Notes: generated by a model from the sequence alone, not told the origin. A stretch of DNA of 64,000 nt from Punctularia strigosozonata HHB-11173 SS5 (GCF_000264995.1 NW_006767438.1:124001-188000); one strand, 5' to 3'; counted from the first letter of the stretch, positions 35,555 through 49,602 are shown. A program made the numbers and translations.

Positions 35555-35997
35555 CGATGGTACGGTTGACCTCGATGTAGCCGTTCTCTCAGCTTGATCG
35601 TCGACGTCGTCGGATGCGATCCTAGCAATGCGAACAGATATTGAGGTTCGGCTTTCAGCACTCAGCAGAGGCACTCTGTACACCGCAGCGTCGTCCAACG
35701 GTCAAACCGGGCACGATAGGGCCGTGCCTTATCGTCGGAAACGGAGACGAGATATCTGAGACAAGAATAGCAAAGGACATCGCTCTATTACTGCAGTTTC
35801 GTGGGAACCCCGAGTCGGTCGCACTGAGCTTGCCATCAAATGGTAACTAGGACATGCATACACTACATCGACATCCTACTGATACAGTAACCAGCGTTTC
35901 ACAACAGCACTTACACCAGGTCAAATCATTAAAAGCAGCGATGGCAGGAACTCGAGCGGGAATAAATTAATCTTAGGTGATCGGCACGCTGTCCGGT
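35555..35997. other. Intergenic, possible 5' exon
   Basis: May contain the true 5' exon of the nucleotidyltransferase-fold gene (the open frame runs up to 35698 without an ATG); otherwise the G-alpha 3' side. Confidence 0.35.
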
Positions 35998-38290
35998 CTA
36001 ATCTAGCAGGGATGTTGATCGCAGTTGTTTGAGCAGAATACCATCTCGAACTGAAGCAAACACGGATCAGTAAATGGGGCGGACCCGCGCAAGCGTGCAT
36101 GAACTCACTAGATTTTATGGTGTCTTTGGTAGCTTTGGTATCCTACGCGCAAACATCAGTACATCATTACATACGGTTATGAACGGTACTTACAATCACA
36201 CTGGTGGGGTATCCGTAGAACTCTCTGGCCGACGGCGAACGCTGATGCAAGATGTCCCGGAATTTGTTGCGAAGATCTGCAGTGAAGTGAAGATATACTG
36301 ATCAGCGAGCCCTTCTCGCTTGTAAAAAAGATCCGGATATTTACACTTCACAACGGCGGTCGTCTGCAACGGTCGATCCGCGAAGCTTGGGAGGTACTTG
36401 TTCACCTCCACCCCTGCTTGCAGTTTCTTGGTCAGCAGGTCAACCTAGTCCACGACATCAGTTATCAATTCGCGCACAGCCAGAACATCGGACATGCCTT
36501 GTTCATAAACAGGATCAATTGCACATTTTGCAACAACTTGGTCGAACAGATGCTCTTCCAAAGGACGAACGAGTCTTCCAGACGGTTTACGCGAGGATCT
36601 TCTGCGAGCCACTAAGCATTGCATGTTAGCAATTAACACATCATCATGAGCCAAGGTCAAACCTCGTCAAAACACGAGATCGGTGCGAGGAAGATGATGG
36701 CATTCAAATCCTCGAAATACGGCAGCCAAGTTTGACGCTGATACATCCGGTCAGCCTCTGTAAAGGTCCAGAAGGATCAACCTTACCGACGTGCGGCAGC
36801 CGCCAACATCATAAATTACCCACTCGGGGGCGATGCTGGACGCTAAGAAGCCGCCTTGGTGAGGATAGCGTGAGCATCACACGAGATGACAGTATGATAG
36901 AAGGATTGCTGACCTTCCTCAAACGCTAAACGATGCTCTTGGACGCCTGTAGTCCTCAATCGAGCACGAAGGACATCATCGTCTGAGGGCTCGTAGTCTC
37001 GTTGCGCAATCCGGTCCAGATCATCCAGGAAACTGTCAGGATCATGAGGTCCAAGCAGCAAGCTTGGGGAGAGAGCGTGCTTACAATCCAGCGCGTTCTT
37101 GAGGTCGCACCCGTCGTTGCCTCAAAACCGCCTGCACGATCTCGTCCTCCCACAGCGCCTTCATGTCGTCCCTCAAAACAGCAAGGACTTCAGTCGCATC
37201 GTCTTCATCGTTCCGCGCGTCCTTGCCCCGACCCTTGCCTTCGTGCTTGCCTCGGTTAGGCTGTCCCATGCGAGCGCTATCTCCAGTCTTCTGCCTACGC
37301 AGCTCTGTGCCCCCGTCGGTCCCGTCCGCGGGCCAGCTGCTGACTGTCAAAGACCTCCGCCGAGATCCAGAACCGTGCGTCTGCGCTGTTCCGCGAGTTG
37401 CGCCGAGAGCATATTGCCAGGAGCGAACCATCACCTCCTGGGGTCTTCTCCTGGCCGACGCAGCATCCGCATCGAACGGCGTCGGGAACAAGGGCGATTG
37501 TCCACCGGAGTCATCGCCGATCGACAGCACCTGCTTCAGATCGGACTCGACACGACGAAGCGGCGCCAGCCGGATGCGAAGCAGCTGGTGCTTTTGCGAC
37601 AGCGTCGGCGAATGGCCGTGCGACGACGTTGAGGACATGGACCGCATCGACGCCGCCGAGCGACTCGTATCCAGCACGGGCTTGACCAATTGCGATCCAC
37701 TCAGGGAGGTTGTACGTCCGATGCCTCCGCCGTACGGCGCACGACCCGAAGGAGAGACTGGAGATGGCGCCTCGGCAAGATCGGCTTCCTCCGCGAGAAC
37801 GTCCAGGATGGCATTAATGGACCGGATGAGGTTCAGCTGTACGACCGCCCGCCAGTTTCTTCGTTGTGCACGCCAAGCAGCAGGAGCATATATCATCTGG
37901 AAGTCTGGATGGTCATGAGAATGGTGCCTCGTTCGGTTCCGGCGTGGAGTGAGAACGTACTTTTGAGTGTGGTGGACTTGCCTGTGAACGCAAAGGTAAA
38001 TCATCATTAGCAAGCATGAACGGAAGGCCGGGGTGAATGGAGCGAGCAAACTCACCACTCTCTGCCTGCCCGAGTAGCAGAACCTTGACGAGGCCCTTTC
38101 GCCTTTTCTTGAGTGCATTCCTCTCTTCCTTCAGGCGAGCGTCGATCTCGTCGCTGACCTTCTTCGCCTCCGCCTCTTCGGAAAGCCTAGCTGCCTTGGC
38201 GGGGGCATCCTCGTCCGGAGGTGGTCCCCAAGCCAGCGCCAATGGGTCGATATCGGGTGGGGAGCCTGCCAAGGACGTCCGTCGTATCAT
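35998..38290 (-). CDS. Large non-canonical heterotrimeric G-protein alpha subunit
   Basis: About nine exons in phase. The N-terminus MIRRTSLAGSPPDID is long and charged and lacks the MGxxxS myristoylation site. Signatures in order: P-loop LLLGQAESGKSTTLKN; a ~300-residue helical region with a disordered Ser/Gly/Arg insert (GRTTSLSGSQLV, SGSRRRSLTVSSW); switch I RARLRTTGV; G3 WVIYDVGGCRTS, where canonical G-alpha has DVGGQ; YFEDLNAIIFLAPISCFDE; G4 NKVD; NKYLPSFADRP; G5 region YGYPTSVIDTKATK where TCATDT is usual; C-terminus RDGILLKQLRSTSLLD. NKVD is restored only through a GC-AG intron (36445-36497). It probably binds GTP, but hydrolysis and receptor coupling may be altered. Such divergent G-alphas are expanded in Agaricomycetes. 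Confidence 0.88.
36445..36497 (-). other. GC-AG intron in the G-alpha gene
   Basis: 53 bp; donor AAG|GCATGT, acceptor GGACTAG. Joins NK to VDLLTKKL, recreating the essential NKxD guanine-binding motif. Confidence 0.8.
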
Positions 38291-38946
38291 GGCGTCGTTC
38301 CAAGCACGCTGGAGGCAGTCCCGCCTGGCCCAGCTGGTCGTTGCTCACGACGGACACGAGCTGGTGAATGTCGGAGAGAAAGTCGCAGACGGCGGACGAG
38401 CGAGAAGGCAGCTGGCTAAGTATGTCCGCATTGGTTGCGCCTGCGAGAGACGATAACTATAGCAGAGAGGCGATCGGAGTTAAACCCGGTCGCTCGGCAG
38501 GCTGATTTAATTGATCTGAATTCGCCGGGCCTCCGCCGGCCATCAAACCTTGCCCTTGAGATCGCCTCCACGACCAGTCATCGCAGCCCTTCGCCATCCC
38601 GCTCGAGGGTTTCTCTGAGTTCTTTGACGTACAGGCTCAATACCTCCTAGCGGTCCAGACAAAATAGCAACATATACGGACGCATCATGTATAATTGTCC
38701 GACGCTGGGACCCGGCGGAGATTACCGACTTCTTCGGCGCCTTCCAACTGATTTGATCCTGCCATCAGGACAGGCCTTGTGAAGGGCTCTCGCAAGTGCA
38801 GGGTGAAACGTTGACGAGTCAGAAACGGTCGGACCAGCACTACTCCAGTAATGATTACAAGCGAAACAGAAAACACAAGGACTATAAACGCAACCGAGTA
38901 TGTGGGCAGTCTGGAAATATTAGACAGACCACGATCGTCCACTCGC
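38291..38946. other. Intergenic, G-alpha promoter side
   Basis: A frame at 38685-38942 (minus) contains a hydrophobic stretch but no usable ATG, so I do not call a gene. Confidence 0.4.
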
Positions 38947-40619
<1,673 letters not shown>

Positions 40620-41014
40620 CCCTGCTTGATGTCAAAGATGGGAGTACCGGGAGCGGATATCAACGAGAGGTCGCGGAACAAACGTGAGGTCGGTCAGGTA
40701 CACTTGCACGGCAGCACGGGCGCCAACACGGACGGCTGCGGTCTTGCACAGCGTCGAACGCAGCAAGAGATCGTCGGCATGTACCGGCGGTCCGCCCCCG
40801 GCCCCCGCCCGGCTCCCTCAACTGCAGTCCTAAGTACTTGTCATGCAAGGACTGTTCTTAGCAGATATGCTCAGCTTTGGATTTCGTAGTCTCCATACTA
40901 GTAGCTACGCACGCCAGCTACTACCACATGCTTTTATTTGATTCCTAAAACAAACGACTGCGCTCCAGGAAGGTAACGTCCATCACACAGCGCACCTGCA
41001 TCTCTTGACAGACT
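40620..41014. other. Intergenic
   Basis: VPS74 promoter side and GH3 3' side; nothing else seen. Confidence 0.4.
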
Positions 41015-44000
41015 TCAGGTATTGAAGGTGCCCGTAAGGTGTAGTTTCCTCGAAGAGCTGCCCACGAACACTGTGAATGTTCCCGGAGGGATGACCCACT
41101 GCTGCTTGATGACGTCCCAGATGCTCACGTCTTTCCGACGGAGGGTCAACGAGACGTGAGCCGACCCGCCCCGACGAATGAAACTTCGATCGAACCCTCG
41201 CAGCACGCGTGGAGGTTCATTCGCGCTTTTCGGGAAGCCGAGGTACAATTGCGAGACCTCGTTGCCGTCGAAGCCGCCCGTGTTCGTGATGGTGTAGGAG
41301 ACGGTCAGGAGGTCGTCGAAAAGGTTAGCAGGCCCGCCGGGGTGGGTCTGGGCCGGAGACGAAATCGCTGGAGGCGCAGACCCCGTGGCCGTAGCGTTTC
41401 CAGAGACACTCGAGGTTGCGTTTAGTGTTGGAGTCCCTGTGAGGGCAGATGATGTAGCATTTATGGAGACGGAAGATGCTAACGACGAAGTTATTGCCGA
41501 AGCACTCGAAGTTCCGGAGATGGTGCTAAAGCTCCCCGAGAAAGTACTCAAACTCCCGGAAATAGTGCTCAGGCTCCCAGAGATGGTGCTTGAGCTCCCA
41601 GAGGCGCTCGAGCTCGCGGTGATGATCGAGGGAGCGATAGAGGAAGGAACATTCGAGGGCGGAGCGCTTGAGGTTGACACGGCAGTGGGAAGTAATGAAA
41701 ACCCGGACTCGGAGGCGAGAGTGCTTGAGGGATGCTCTCGTCTGTGATGCACGGACCCTGAGATACGCAGTCCACTGTACGCAAAAGTTGTATAGCTTAG
41801 CCCAAAGCCAAACTCGAAGCGCGGTACGATGCCAGCAGAGTCGAAATGTCTGGATGGTATCTTCAGTGCGCAATTCCCGTCAAAGACAAAATTGCGGTGA
41901 ACGTACCGATAATCAATATTCAGACCTTCACTATAGGTGATCTGCGGCGTCTGTTCGGTGCTCGAGTAGAGGACGTCTGCAGGGTAATCAGATCTGGCTT
42001 TGGCGATGGTGTAAGGCAGGCGCCCGCTGGGGTTCACAGCGCCAAACAGGACGTCGACGATGGCATTTCCAGTTTCTTGCCCGGGAATGCCCGCAGAAAG
42101 TACCGCAGTGACGTTGGGATGGTCAATCCAGTTCTCCAACAAAACTGGGCCTACAGCATGCATGATAACGATTGTATTGTCGCACTCCGAAGCAGTAACG
42201 TTGATTAGGTCGTCGCCGCTGTGCCAGAGAGTTAAATTATTGCGATCGCCCTCGTTGCCGTCCACCGTGATGTAATCTCGAGAACACCGTCAGTATCCCT
42301 GAATCTTCGAATGGGTCCCTATGTTCACACCTTCTCCCGAATCAGAATTGACGAATACGAGACAGGTGTCAGCGACACTAGCGACACTAGCCACTTGAGC
42401 ATAATTATAGTCGTTGAAGATAGCCTCGACAGGTATAGTAGGCTTATTGGCATTTATGAACGAGTTAATGGCCGCCGATGGGTCAATCAAATATGGGAAG
42501 TTGGCTGTACCACTACCTGTCACCAGACACCACATCAGTATGAGCAAAATGAAGGATTAATGTCTGCCTACCCCATCCCATTGCAAGAGTGCCTTGATCG
42601 CAGCCACGACTAGAAGAGCAATCAATACGGCATCGACATGATGACAAGAGCGACAGACTCGGAGCATCCGTTCGGGCCATCAGGGTTGGGTCCAGCATCC
42701 GATCCGAAGATACCGATACCTGACGAGGACACTGTAACGAGGAACGTCATATGTGAAGAACAGATATGCTCACGTTTGATCCTGGTCAGGTCCAGAGGAA
42801 GCACACCGTTGTTCTTGAGGAGGACGGTGCTCGCTCCATCGATTTGCCTGATGAGCTTATAGTGGTCACCTTGGACGCTGTGACGAGTGTGAGAACGCGT
42901 TGCCATCTGGGGGGTTCGTGGCTTACTTGACATGCTCGTTTACCAGAGTACCGTTCAGATAGGTAGCCTCTGTCAGTTGATCGAAGTTAGGCGGGGGGTA
43001 GTTGTTATCTTGTCCCATCTTGTACCAAGCAGCCAGTGTCCTGCAGGAGGTTTACATATTGTGTCCCTCTCATTTGCAAAGCTAACTCACCTCGTCACCA
43101 TGTCGTCAACTCGCCACTCGGGTACGCTCCCGTTGTTCACGGCCTCGATTAGCTGCGAGCCCCACCAGGAGTTTGTGGTATTGTCCGGGTTCGACTCGTC
43201 TTGGGGTCCTTGGCCGTACGCGATGAAACCAGGCATGTTCATGTCAAGGCCCGCGAGCGCCTTGTATATTTCATATCGCAACGTGAGCACGTGAGAATTG
43301 CAAGAACGCGTACGGGTTGCACTCCGTTGAGCAAAGCCGCCCAATCACTAGTAACGAACCCTTGGAAATCGAGTTCCTCCTTCAATACACCCGTGATGAT
43401 TTTGCTGTTTTGGCAAGCTTGCGTCTGATTGATCTTGTTGTATGAACACCTGTGGAAGGAATCGCATGTGAGATGTGGGCATGTATGCGCATCCCAACAA
43501 AGGTCTACATACATGACTGCGCCAACACCTGCGTTAACCGCCTCCGCGAAAGGCCAAACGTAGAGCTCGTGCAGAGTCCTGTCGTCCACATTCGACGAGT
43601 ATATCTGCGGAGCTTCGTTCTGCCCTCGATAATGTTCTTGCTCGTTTGCGATACTAGGGCCCAATGTTACATGCGACTTCAGCTCGAGGACGCGAAAGCA
43701 AGTACAAATGTTTGACGCATGCAATCACACCGATATCTTGGTATCCTTGTGTTGTCAAAGCAGTACCAACGCCGGCAAGATAAGGATCAGCGCCAAAACC
43801 TAGATGTATCATCATTGAGTGTATCGTCTTCATATGCAGCTGCCATGAACTGACCTTCCCAGTTACGTCCCGCAGCTGCATCACGACCGAGATTAGTCAT
43901 GGGACCAAGCGCGACGTTGACACCTTTTCCCTACGACTGATCATTAGTTCGATGATATACGACGTAGGAAATGAACAAACCCTATGCTCTTGTCCCATCG

Positions 44001-44649
44001 CCTTTCCACGCGCATATATGAGACCCTTGTCCCATGTACTCGCGACGTTGATGGCCGCAGGACTGTAGACAGGTCAGGAAGGATGCGACCACAGTTACGG
44101 AATCCACTAACAATGCGCTGACAAAATCCGTGAAGCGAACTCCCAAAGGCGAATCCTCAAGGCAAAGCCCGTTCCATCCAAAACGAGCGATTGTCTGTCC
44201 CGGCGTACGGGTTCAATATTCCTGGAAAGGCGTGGCGATGGCATTCGGCTCACACCCGTGTTGCCGACGCATCGTTCCTTGATGTCGGCCCCTGTAGTTA
44301 CATTGATCTTTTCATCGAGTGTCAGTTTGCTGACGAAAGCCTTGGCTGTATTGGAGTAAACGACCACTATTACAGCTCGAACTAGGAAAGTACGCGCACC
44401 TTTAGCAACAGCAGTGGCCCAATCTCCGTCGCCCGTGACATTTTTCGCAGGTTGAACCTGTTATAGAGACATTGATTAAATTTCGCTTGACTTCATGCGA
44501 TCTATAAAGAAAGAAAAAGAAGAAACACGCACGATCGGGCTTATCCATTCCTCGAAGCCTGGTGGGGAGGAGTCTGGTACACCAGTCGTGAGGTCACCAA
44601 CCACATATCGGAGGAGGGAAAGCGCTAGGAAGCCCGTGGCGACCTTCAT
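41015..44649 (-). CDS. GH3 beta-glucosidase, secreted
   Basis: Releases terminal beta-D-glucosyl residues, as in cellobiose breakdown or wall glucan turnover. Signal peptide [18 protein letters not shown]; then [75 protein letters not shown] and the nucleophile motif [10 protein letters not shown] (Asp). Domain 2 includes [16 protein letters not shown] and [20 protein letters not shown]. The C-terminal FnIII-like domain includes [15 protein letters not shown] and [16 protein letters not shown]. Between these last two lies a ~120-residue Ser/Thr/Ala insert with 7-residue repeats (SGSLSTI). More than ten exons with short introns; the frame is consistent where checked. It looks functional. Confidence 0.9.
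41510..41605 (-). repeat. 21-bp tandem repeats in the GH3 Ser-rich insert
   Basis: About four to five units encoding variants of STISGSL; an O-glycosylation-rich linker is likely. Confidence 0.7.
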
Positions 44650-45731
44650 GTTAGGGCAGACGATAATCCCGGGAAGGTGGAGATCCAGCCTTCACAATAT
44701 ATGCCATCAAGGATTATATACCGGGAATGGGCACGTAAATGGACGTCGATGCTGGGGGGCAGGAACCGGATGCAAAACCGCATGTAATCGCCTCGAGGCG
44801 GAGTCCCGTGAAGGATATGAAAGCCAATGCCGCTCACGGGACCCGATGAACGGGCCAAACATGGTGAAAACCGGGGCGGGATATGCAAGCGGGATGACAC
44901 AAGGTTTGTTTCTTTGCAACGCCATGGTCGTACAGAAAACAAGCACGTCTGGAAGTCGAAATTCCGTTCGTTCCCTCTGATCTACCTTCCGAGGTCCTGC
45001 GTAAGCGGGAGAAGCCAAGACGAAAAACGATACTCACTACCACCTTGGCCGATTCATGCCTATCATCAGCTCTGGATGTGACGAACTCGGTAGCTCGCGC
45101 AAGCCATACCATCTTGACCTCAGCCTTGGGCTAGAAGCGGACCAACTCTTCGATTTTGTCGTAGAGAGGAAGGGCCGCCAGATACGGAGGACCGTAGGCG
45201 CGGTCCATTCTGTAAACTGAGGACCATCACGAGCACGGTCATATGGCCATCCAGAAGACTGATGGAATGATGTACCCGTTACAAAGAAGGCGAGTTGCGA
45301 GCGCCCACGATAAAGAAAGACCAGAGAAGACTGCCACGGCTTTCCAACTGAACCAACCCTGTTCCCGCCCTTACCGCGCCTTTATTTGTTCGGGCAAATA
45401 AACGCGTCGGGACACAGCCACTATCATGACCTAAGCTTGCTCTGGTATCTGAGAAGTGGATATTATATAAGCGATGTCCAACCGGAAATGAATCCCATTC
45501 GCTGAGGGGTCATTCTCACAGCTTTAAACAGCCATGCGACCTATTTTCCACGCCACACAGCTCAAGCGAAGGTGAGCGGCCGGGGCACCCTGCGCTTTTC
45601 AAGTTGAATGAATTCCGTTCAGTGCATCCACCAAACATAAGTATAGGGCACAATGAGCGTATGTCGAAGACACGGTGATACCATGCGACCAAATAGCAGG
45701 TTGTCACCACCCAGCTGCCTCACGCCGGTAG
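44650..45731. other. Intergenic, GH3 promoter
   Basis: Contains the GH3 TATA box; otherwise no gene or repeat seen. The GPCR gene ends at 45732. Confidence 0.45.
44714..44720 (-). promoter_or_regulatory. TATA box of the GH3 gene
   Basis: TATATAA on the minus strand, about 65 bp upstream of the ATG at 44649. Confidence 0.55.
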
Positions 45732-47489
45732 TCACCACTGAGCTGCGTAAGGACGAGTCCCTTTTTCGATCCGTGCCTCTGGAGGGCGCTCGTCATGCGA
45801 AGGCGTCCAGGGTCGTTCGACGGCATCTTTGCTGCCATCTGGCTTGATAGTGAGCTCCAATTTATGTGGGGTGCGATCATCTCCCTCGTCGTCGCAAACC
45901 GTGATTTGTTGTCTGACGATGTGGATGGCTGTGGCTCTTGGCTGGCGAAGCGCATTTTGAATGAGAGCATGTCTCGTGAACAAGAACAGGACTGAATCTG
46001 TGGTACCTTTTAACGAGAGTGTATTAGATCAGCTCGGCGGAAAAGACGGATAGCAATCATGGGGACGATGGCAGCACTGGGAGGACTCACCGGAGCTTGC
46101 GAAGCAAACGCCAGCGAACACGAAGAACCAAAAGGGAGGTTCCCACCCCGCAAGACTTCCTATGCGACAAATCGCAACCGGGATTACGACGACCATGTAT
46201 ACTGTGAAGTATGGACCCATGAATGCGGGGAAAAGATCACTTGGGGTGAGAAACGCACTGATGGGGTACCACATCAAACGTTTTGCGACACCAACTGCCT
46301 GGTTCGCGATTGCGGGGTGATCATCGTTTACCGAGGGCCAAGCAGACAATCTACGACTGTGAACAGCACTGATGCTTCTGCAGAACGATCTTCGAGGTCG
46401 ACCGCTCGAATCAGGCATGATGAACCCGCTGAACTTCAGATAGATCAGGGCTGTATTGGATAGTTGCTCAATCCGTCGGCGACATGCAGCATAAAAAAAA
46501 ATCAACGGACCATAAATGACAGCAGAGACAAACAGCGTTGAGAATACCCAGGCCTACGATCAGGAGCACTAGTAAGCTTGGATATCGCAGTCGCTGGCGT
46601 GGCCCTACGCACGTAGAGAAAGGGTATGCGCTGAATTTCCCAATCATCCGATATCCAGCACCAGGCACCTAGAAGGTAATCAAGGACTAGAAGGAACCTT
46701 CGGCCGCGCTACGCACCTGACGGACCCCAGAATGTCCAGTGGGCCCGGTGGTGGTCAATGCCAAACGTCCCAATCAGGGGCATCATAACAAGAAATCCCC
46801 ATATACTCGCAAGGAGAACAGGGGTGACCCATCCAGGAGGCGTAATATGCAAGAACAATACACTATAGGATTCGTCACTAATGGATCGTTGCCATGCACG
46901 TCTTTACTTGGACGTACGAGAATGTGTGTACAGCTATGACAAGAGACCTGATCGGCGAGTGAGCGGCCATGTCTCTCAGATGGATACCTGTCAGTGACTC
47001 ACCAAAGCGCAATCCCTAGGTCACCAATCTGTGAAAGTACCCCTGCCCGAAACGTAAACATGTTGACTTGATAATCCGCCCCATGAAACAAGGCCATGTA
47101 CCTTGTGCGATGCATACATGGTTTCGCTGTATATCACCGCGCTGAGCCCAGCGGAAGTTGATTGTAAATGCCAACCCTTGGACAAAGTCGACGGCCATGA
47201 GGGACATCAAGTACTTGCCCATCGCGCTTTTTGCAAAATTACGAACTCCGACGTTCAACGAGTGCCGTCTGGGACCACACGTGAGGCAGGTCTACTGTAC
47301 ATTTGTCATGTGTCCCCGGTTATGATAACGGATGACACGCACCACTACGAACGCGAACAATGAGAACGAGCATAGAGTTGACAGGAGGCCTGCCGCGCCG
47401 ATGAGCTATGAATGAGAAGCGTGAGCCAAGCCTCCATGAACAGCATCCAAGATACATACCGCATACCCAACACCATGTCCTGTTGTCAT
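45732..47489 (-). CDS. GPCR, cAMP-receptor-like (seven TM)
   Basis: Predicted seven-span receptor of the fungal cAR-like class, at the plasma membrane. Start MTTGHGVGYA (47489), then TM1 LIGAAGLLSTLCSFSLFAFV, TM2 KYLMSLMAVDFVQGLAFTIN, the conserved Cys before TM3 (VCIAQGVLSQIGDLGIALWS), TM4 PGWVTPVLLASIWGFLVMMP, an extracellular-loop Cys (AWCWISDDWEIQRIP), TM5 STLFVSAVIYGPLIFFYAAC, basic loop RRRIEQLSNT, AKRLMWYPI (TM6), FWFFVFAGVCFASS (TM7) and a tail VLFLFTRHALIQNALRQ ending YAAQW. About nine exons, mostly confirmed in phase. A TATAAAT-like string overlaps the start codon, so the first exon is the weakest part. Ligand unknown. Confidence 0.8.
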
Positions 47490-48249
47490 ATTTATACGAC
47501 CGATGTATGCCAAAAAATGTATATCGCCCGTCTACGGCTCTCCTGAGGTCGAACCGAAGGCTCACAACCCCCATGCCCATAGCGCAATATATGCATGTAA
47601 ACTGCCATGACGGATCGCATGCATCAGAAACCTGGAAACAAAAATGGCACTGCGCTCACAACGGAGAGAACGTATTTGAATATGGATGCAAGAACGGAGA
47701 TCTGTATAGAGGTGAGCGCTGAAAGACCTGTCACCGCCCGACGCGAACTCCACCGAAATCGTTGCGTGTATAGTCTGCCGAGGCCATTTTGAGTTGATGG
47801 TGGAGGTGGAAAGCTTCAACAAGGTCTGATGAACAAGGTGGGCGTTTTCAAGAACGCGTACTTGGGGTCACCAGACTCAAAATGTCGATGGATGACATGC
47901 CATTGCCAACTCCGAAATCTCACAACCTGTGTCATCCGCTTTAGACGAGTGAAGCTCGCACTGCCGAACAGTACCTCCGTTAGCGGCCCATTTGACTACG
48001 AGTATTACTCGTCAAAATTCAACGGGTACCTCAATACCCTGCGATGCATAGTAGCGAATGCCCTGGGCATCGTTGAGCTCCGTACATTGCAGTTTAGCGG
48101 TGGCACAGACGACAGAATCATCCCTGAGCGACACATAGCATAAGCCATACTACCATGACGTTGTACGCAAAACAGATGGAAAACATATTTTGGCAACATC
48201 CACCAGTTAAGCACACCCCTCTCGACCCCACAACGACTTAAACACCCGT
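47490..48249. other. Intergenic
   Basis: GPCR promoter side and eL20 3' side. ORF 47829-48143 (plus) has no recognisable domain and is not called. Confidence 0.4.
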
Positions 48250-49053
48250 TTAGAAGGTTGTAGGGCGATTGGCAACGAAGATCGACTTCGCCTTCGCGAC
48301 ACGGTGAGGAAGGGGGAACTTGAGCTTCGGCTGGAGGAGCTGCTTAATGTAAGGGCGGCGGACGTCATCCGACTTCTCAATCTCCACAACGCGGAGGATC
48401 TATGAGAGGATTAGAAAGAGTCACGAACGACCAGATGACGCCGGGTACGCACGTGGATAGACCGGAAGCGGGCGCGGTGACGCGCAGCCATATCTTGGTA
48501 GAGCGACTTGACCGCATCGGCACGAGAGAGCTCACGGAACTCCTTGTACATGTTGTGGGTGCCGGAACGAGAGTCGTAGCGGATCCAGATGCCAAAATTT
48601 TTGACCTTCAAGGGCTTCTTCTCGTGGATCTGTTACGACACGTAGGACGCATACATGACAGAGCACGGGAGAATTGTATAGTCGGATCCATCGACATGCG
48701 TACGCGAGGCAGCAGAAGCACATAGAAAAGGGTGATAGCATGTGGAGGTCAGCATTCCCGAAACGCTTGCCTCTTGCATGGGCTGCAGGGATCTTGTGGG
48801 AGATAAGATACGTACGACGTTAACGCCAATGATTTCACCGCTGGCCTTCTTGACCTTCTTGCTTTGACTATACCTTGCATAAGCTTGCGAACAACGTGGG
48901 ATCTTACAACCGTACATACCGCAGGAAGTACCAGAAACGAGACTTCGCGACAACCTCGTTGGGCGCAAAGATGCGCATGCGGTAGATGGGGGGAGTCGGG
49001 GTGGCATCGGTGGGGAGAGGGCGACCCACAACCTGGTATTCTTGAAGTCCCAT
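48250..49053 (-). CDS. RPL20: 60S ribosomal protein eL20 (L18a)
   Basis: Component of the large ribosomal subunit. Start [20 protein letters not shown]; the ATG directly follows an acceptor (CTGCAG|ATG), so the 5' UTR is interrupted by an intron beginning GTAAGTGTC near 49190, a common layout for ribosomal protein genes. Family blocks: [108 protein letters not shown], ending TTF. Four coding exons; one intron is about 190 bp. I looked for C/D-box snoRNA motifs in that intron and did not see a convincing pair. Confidence 0.95.
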
Positions 49054-49602
49054 CTGCAGAACGGAGGTGCGAATTAGTTACCGTCATCCAACATGAGACC
49101 GAGCCATCCATCGCCAGGACATGCCATCCGTCGATTTCCGGGCAAGCCATGATGACCAGGACGTAGTATGGAGCAGTATTGACACTTACAATGTCGGATT
49201 GGCCGAGTCTTGGTGTCGGCGAGGTTTTGGTGGGGGTTGTGCAGGTGTCCCGGGTGTCGGTGGGCGTTCGAAAAAGGCAATTCACGCTCGCTTGGCACGT
49301 GAGAACCGTCTCTCAGCGCAGTCTCTCAGCAGTCTCTCAGCTTCATGTTCGTCTTTGCGTGGTGAGCGTCCTTACACAACAGCCCGCACTCAACTCGAGC
49401 AACTGGAAAAAATCTCTCCACTGTACTGCGCTGCTTACTTTCCCTTGCTTACCACCAGAATGCAACTCGCGCATTGCTTTCGTGACCCGTCCGGCGTCGA
49501 GCTGCGGTAACTGCGGCGCCTGACTTGCTGCGCCACAGCTCGTAGCTTAAGTACTCTCCTCCGGTGTCGTTTGGGTCAGCATCACCCAGCAGATCCTTCA
49601 CG
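49054..49602. other. Divergent promoter region (eL20 / PPxY gene)
   Basis: Contains the probable eL20 5' UTR intron (about 49054-49190) and its promoter; no other gene. Confidence 0.45.

Noticed and set aside
38685-38942. Minus-strand frame with one hydrophobic segment next to VPS74
   Set aside because: It begins at a GTG with no ATG before the last few codons and no clear upstream exon.
47829-48143. 104-codon plus-strand ORF
   Set aside because: No recognisable family or splice partners; lies in the flank of the eL20 gene.
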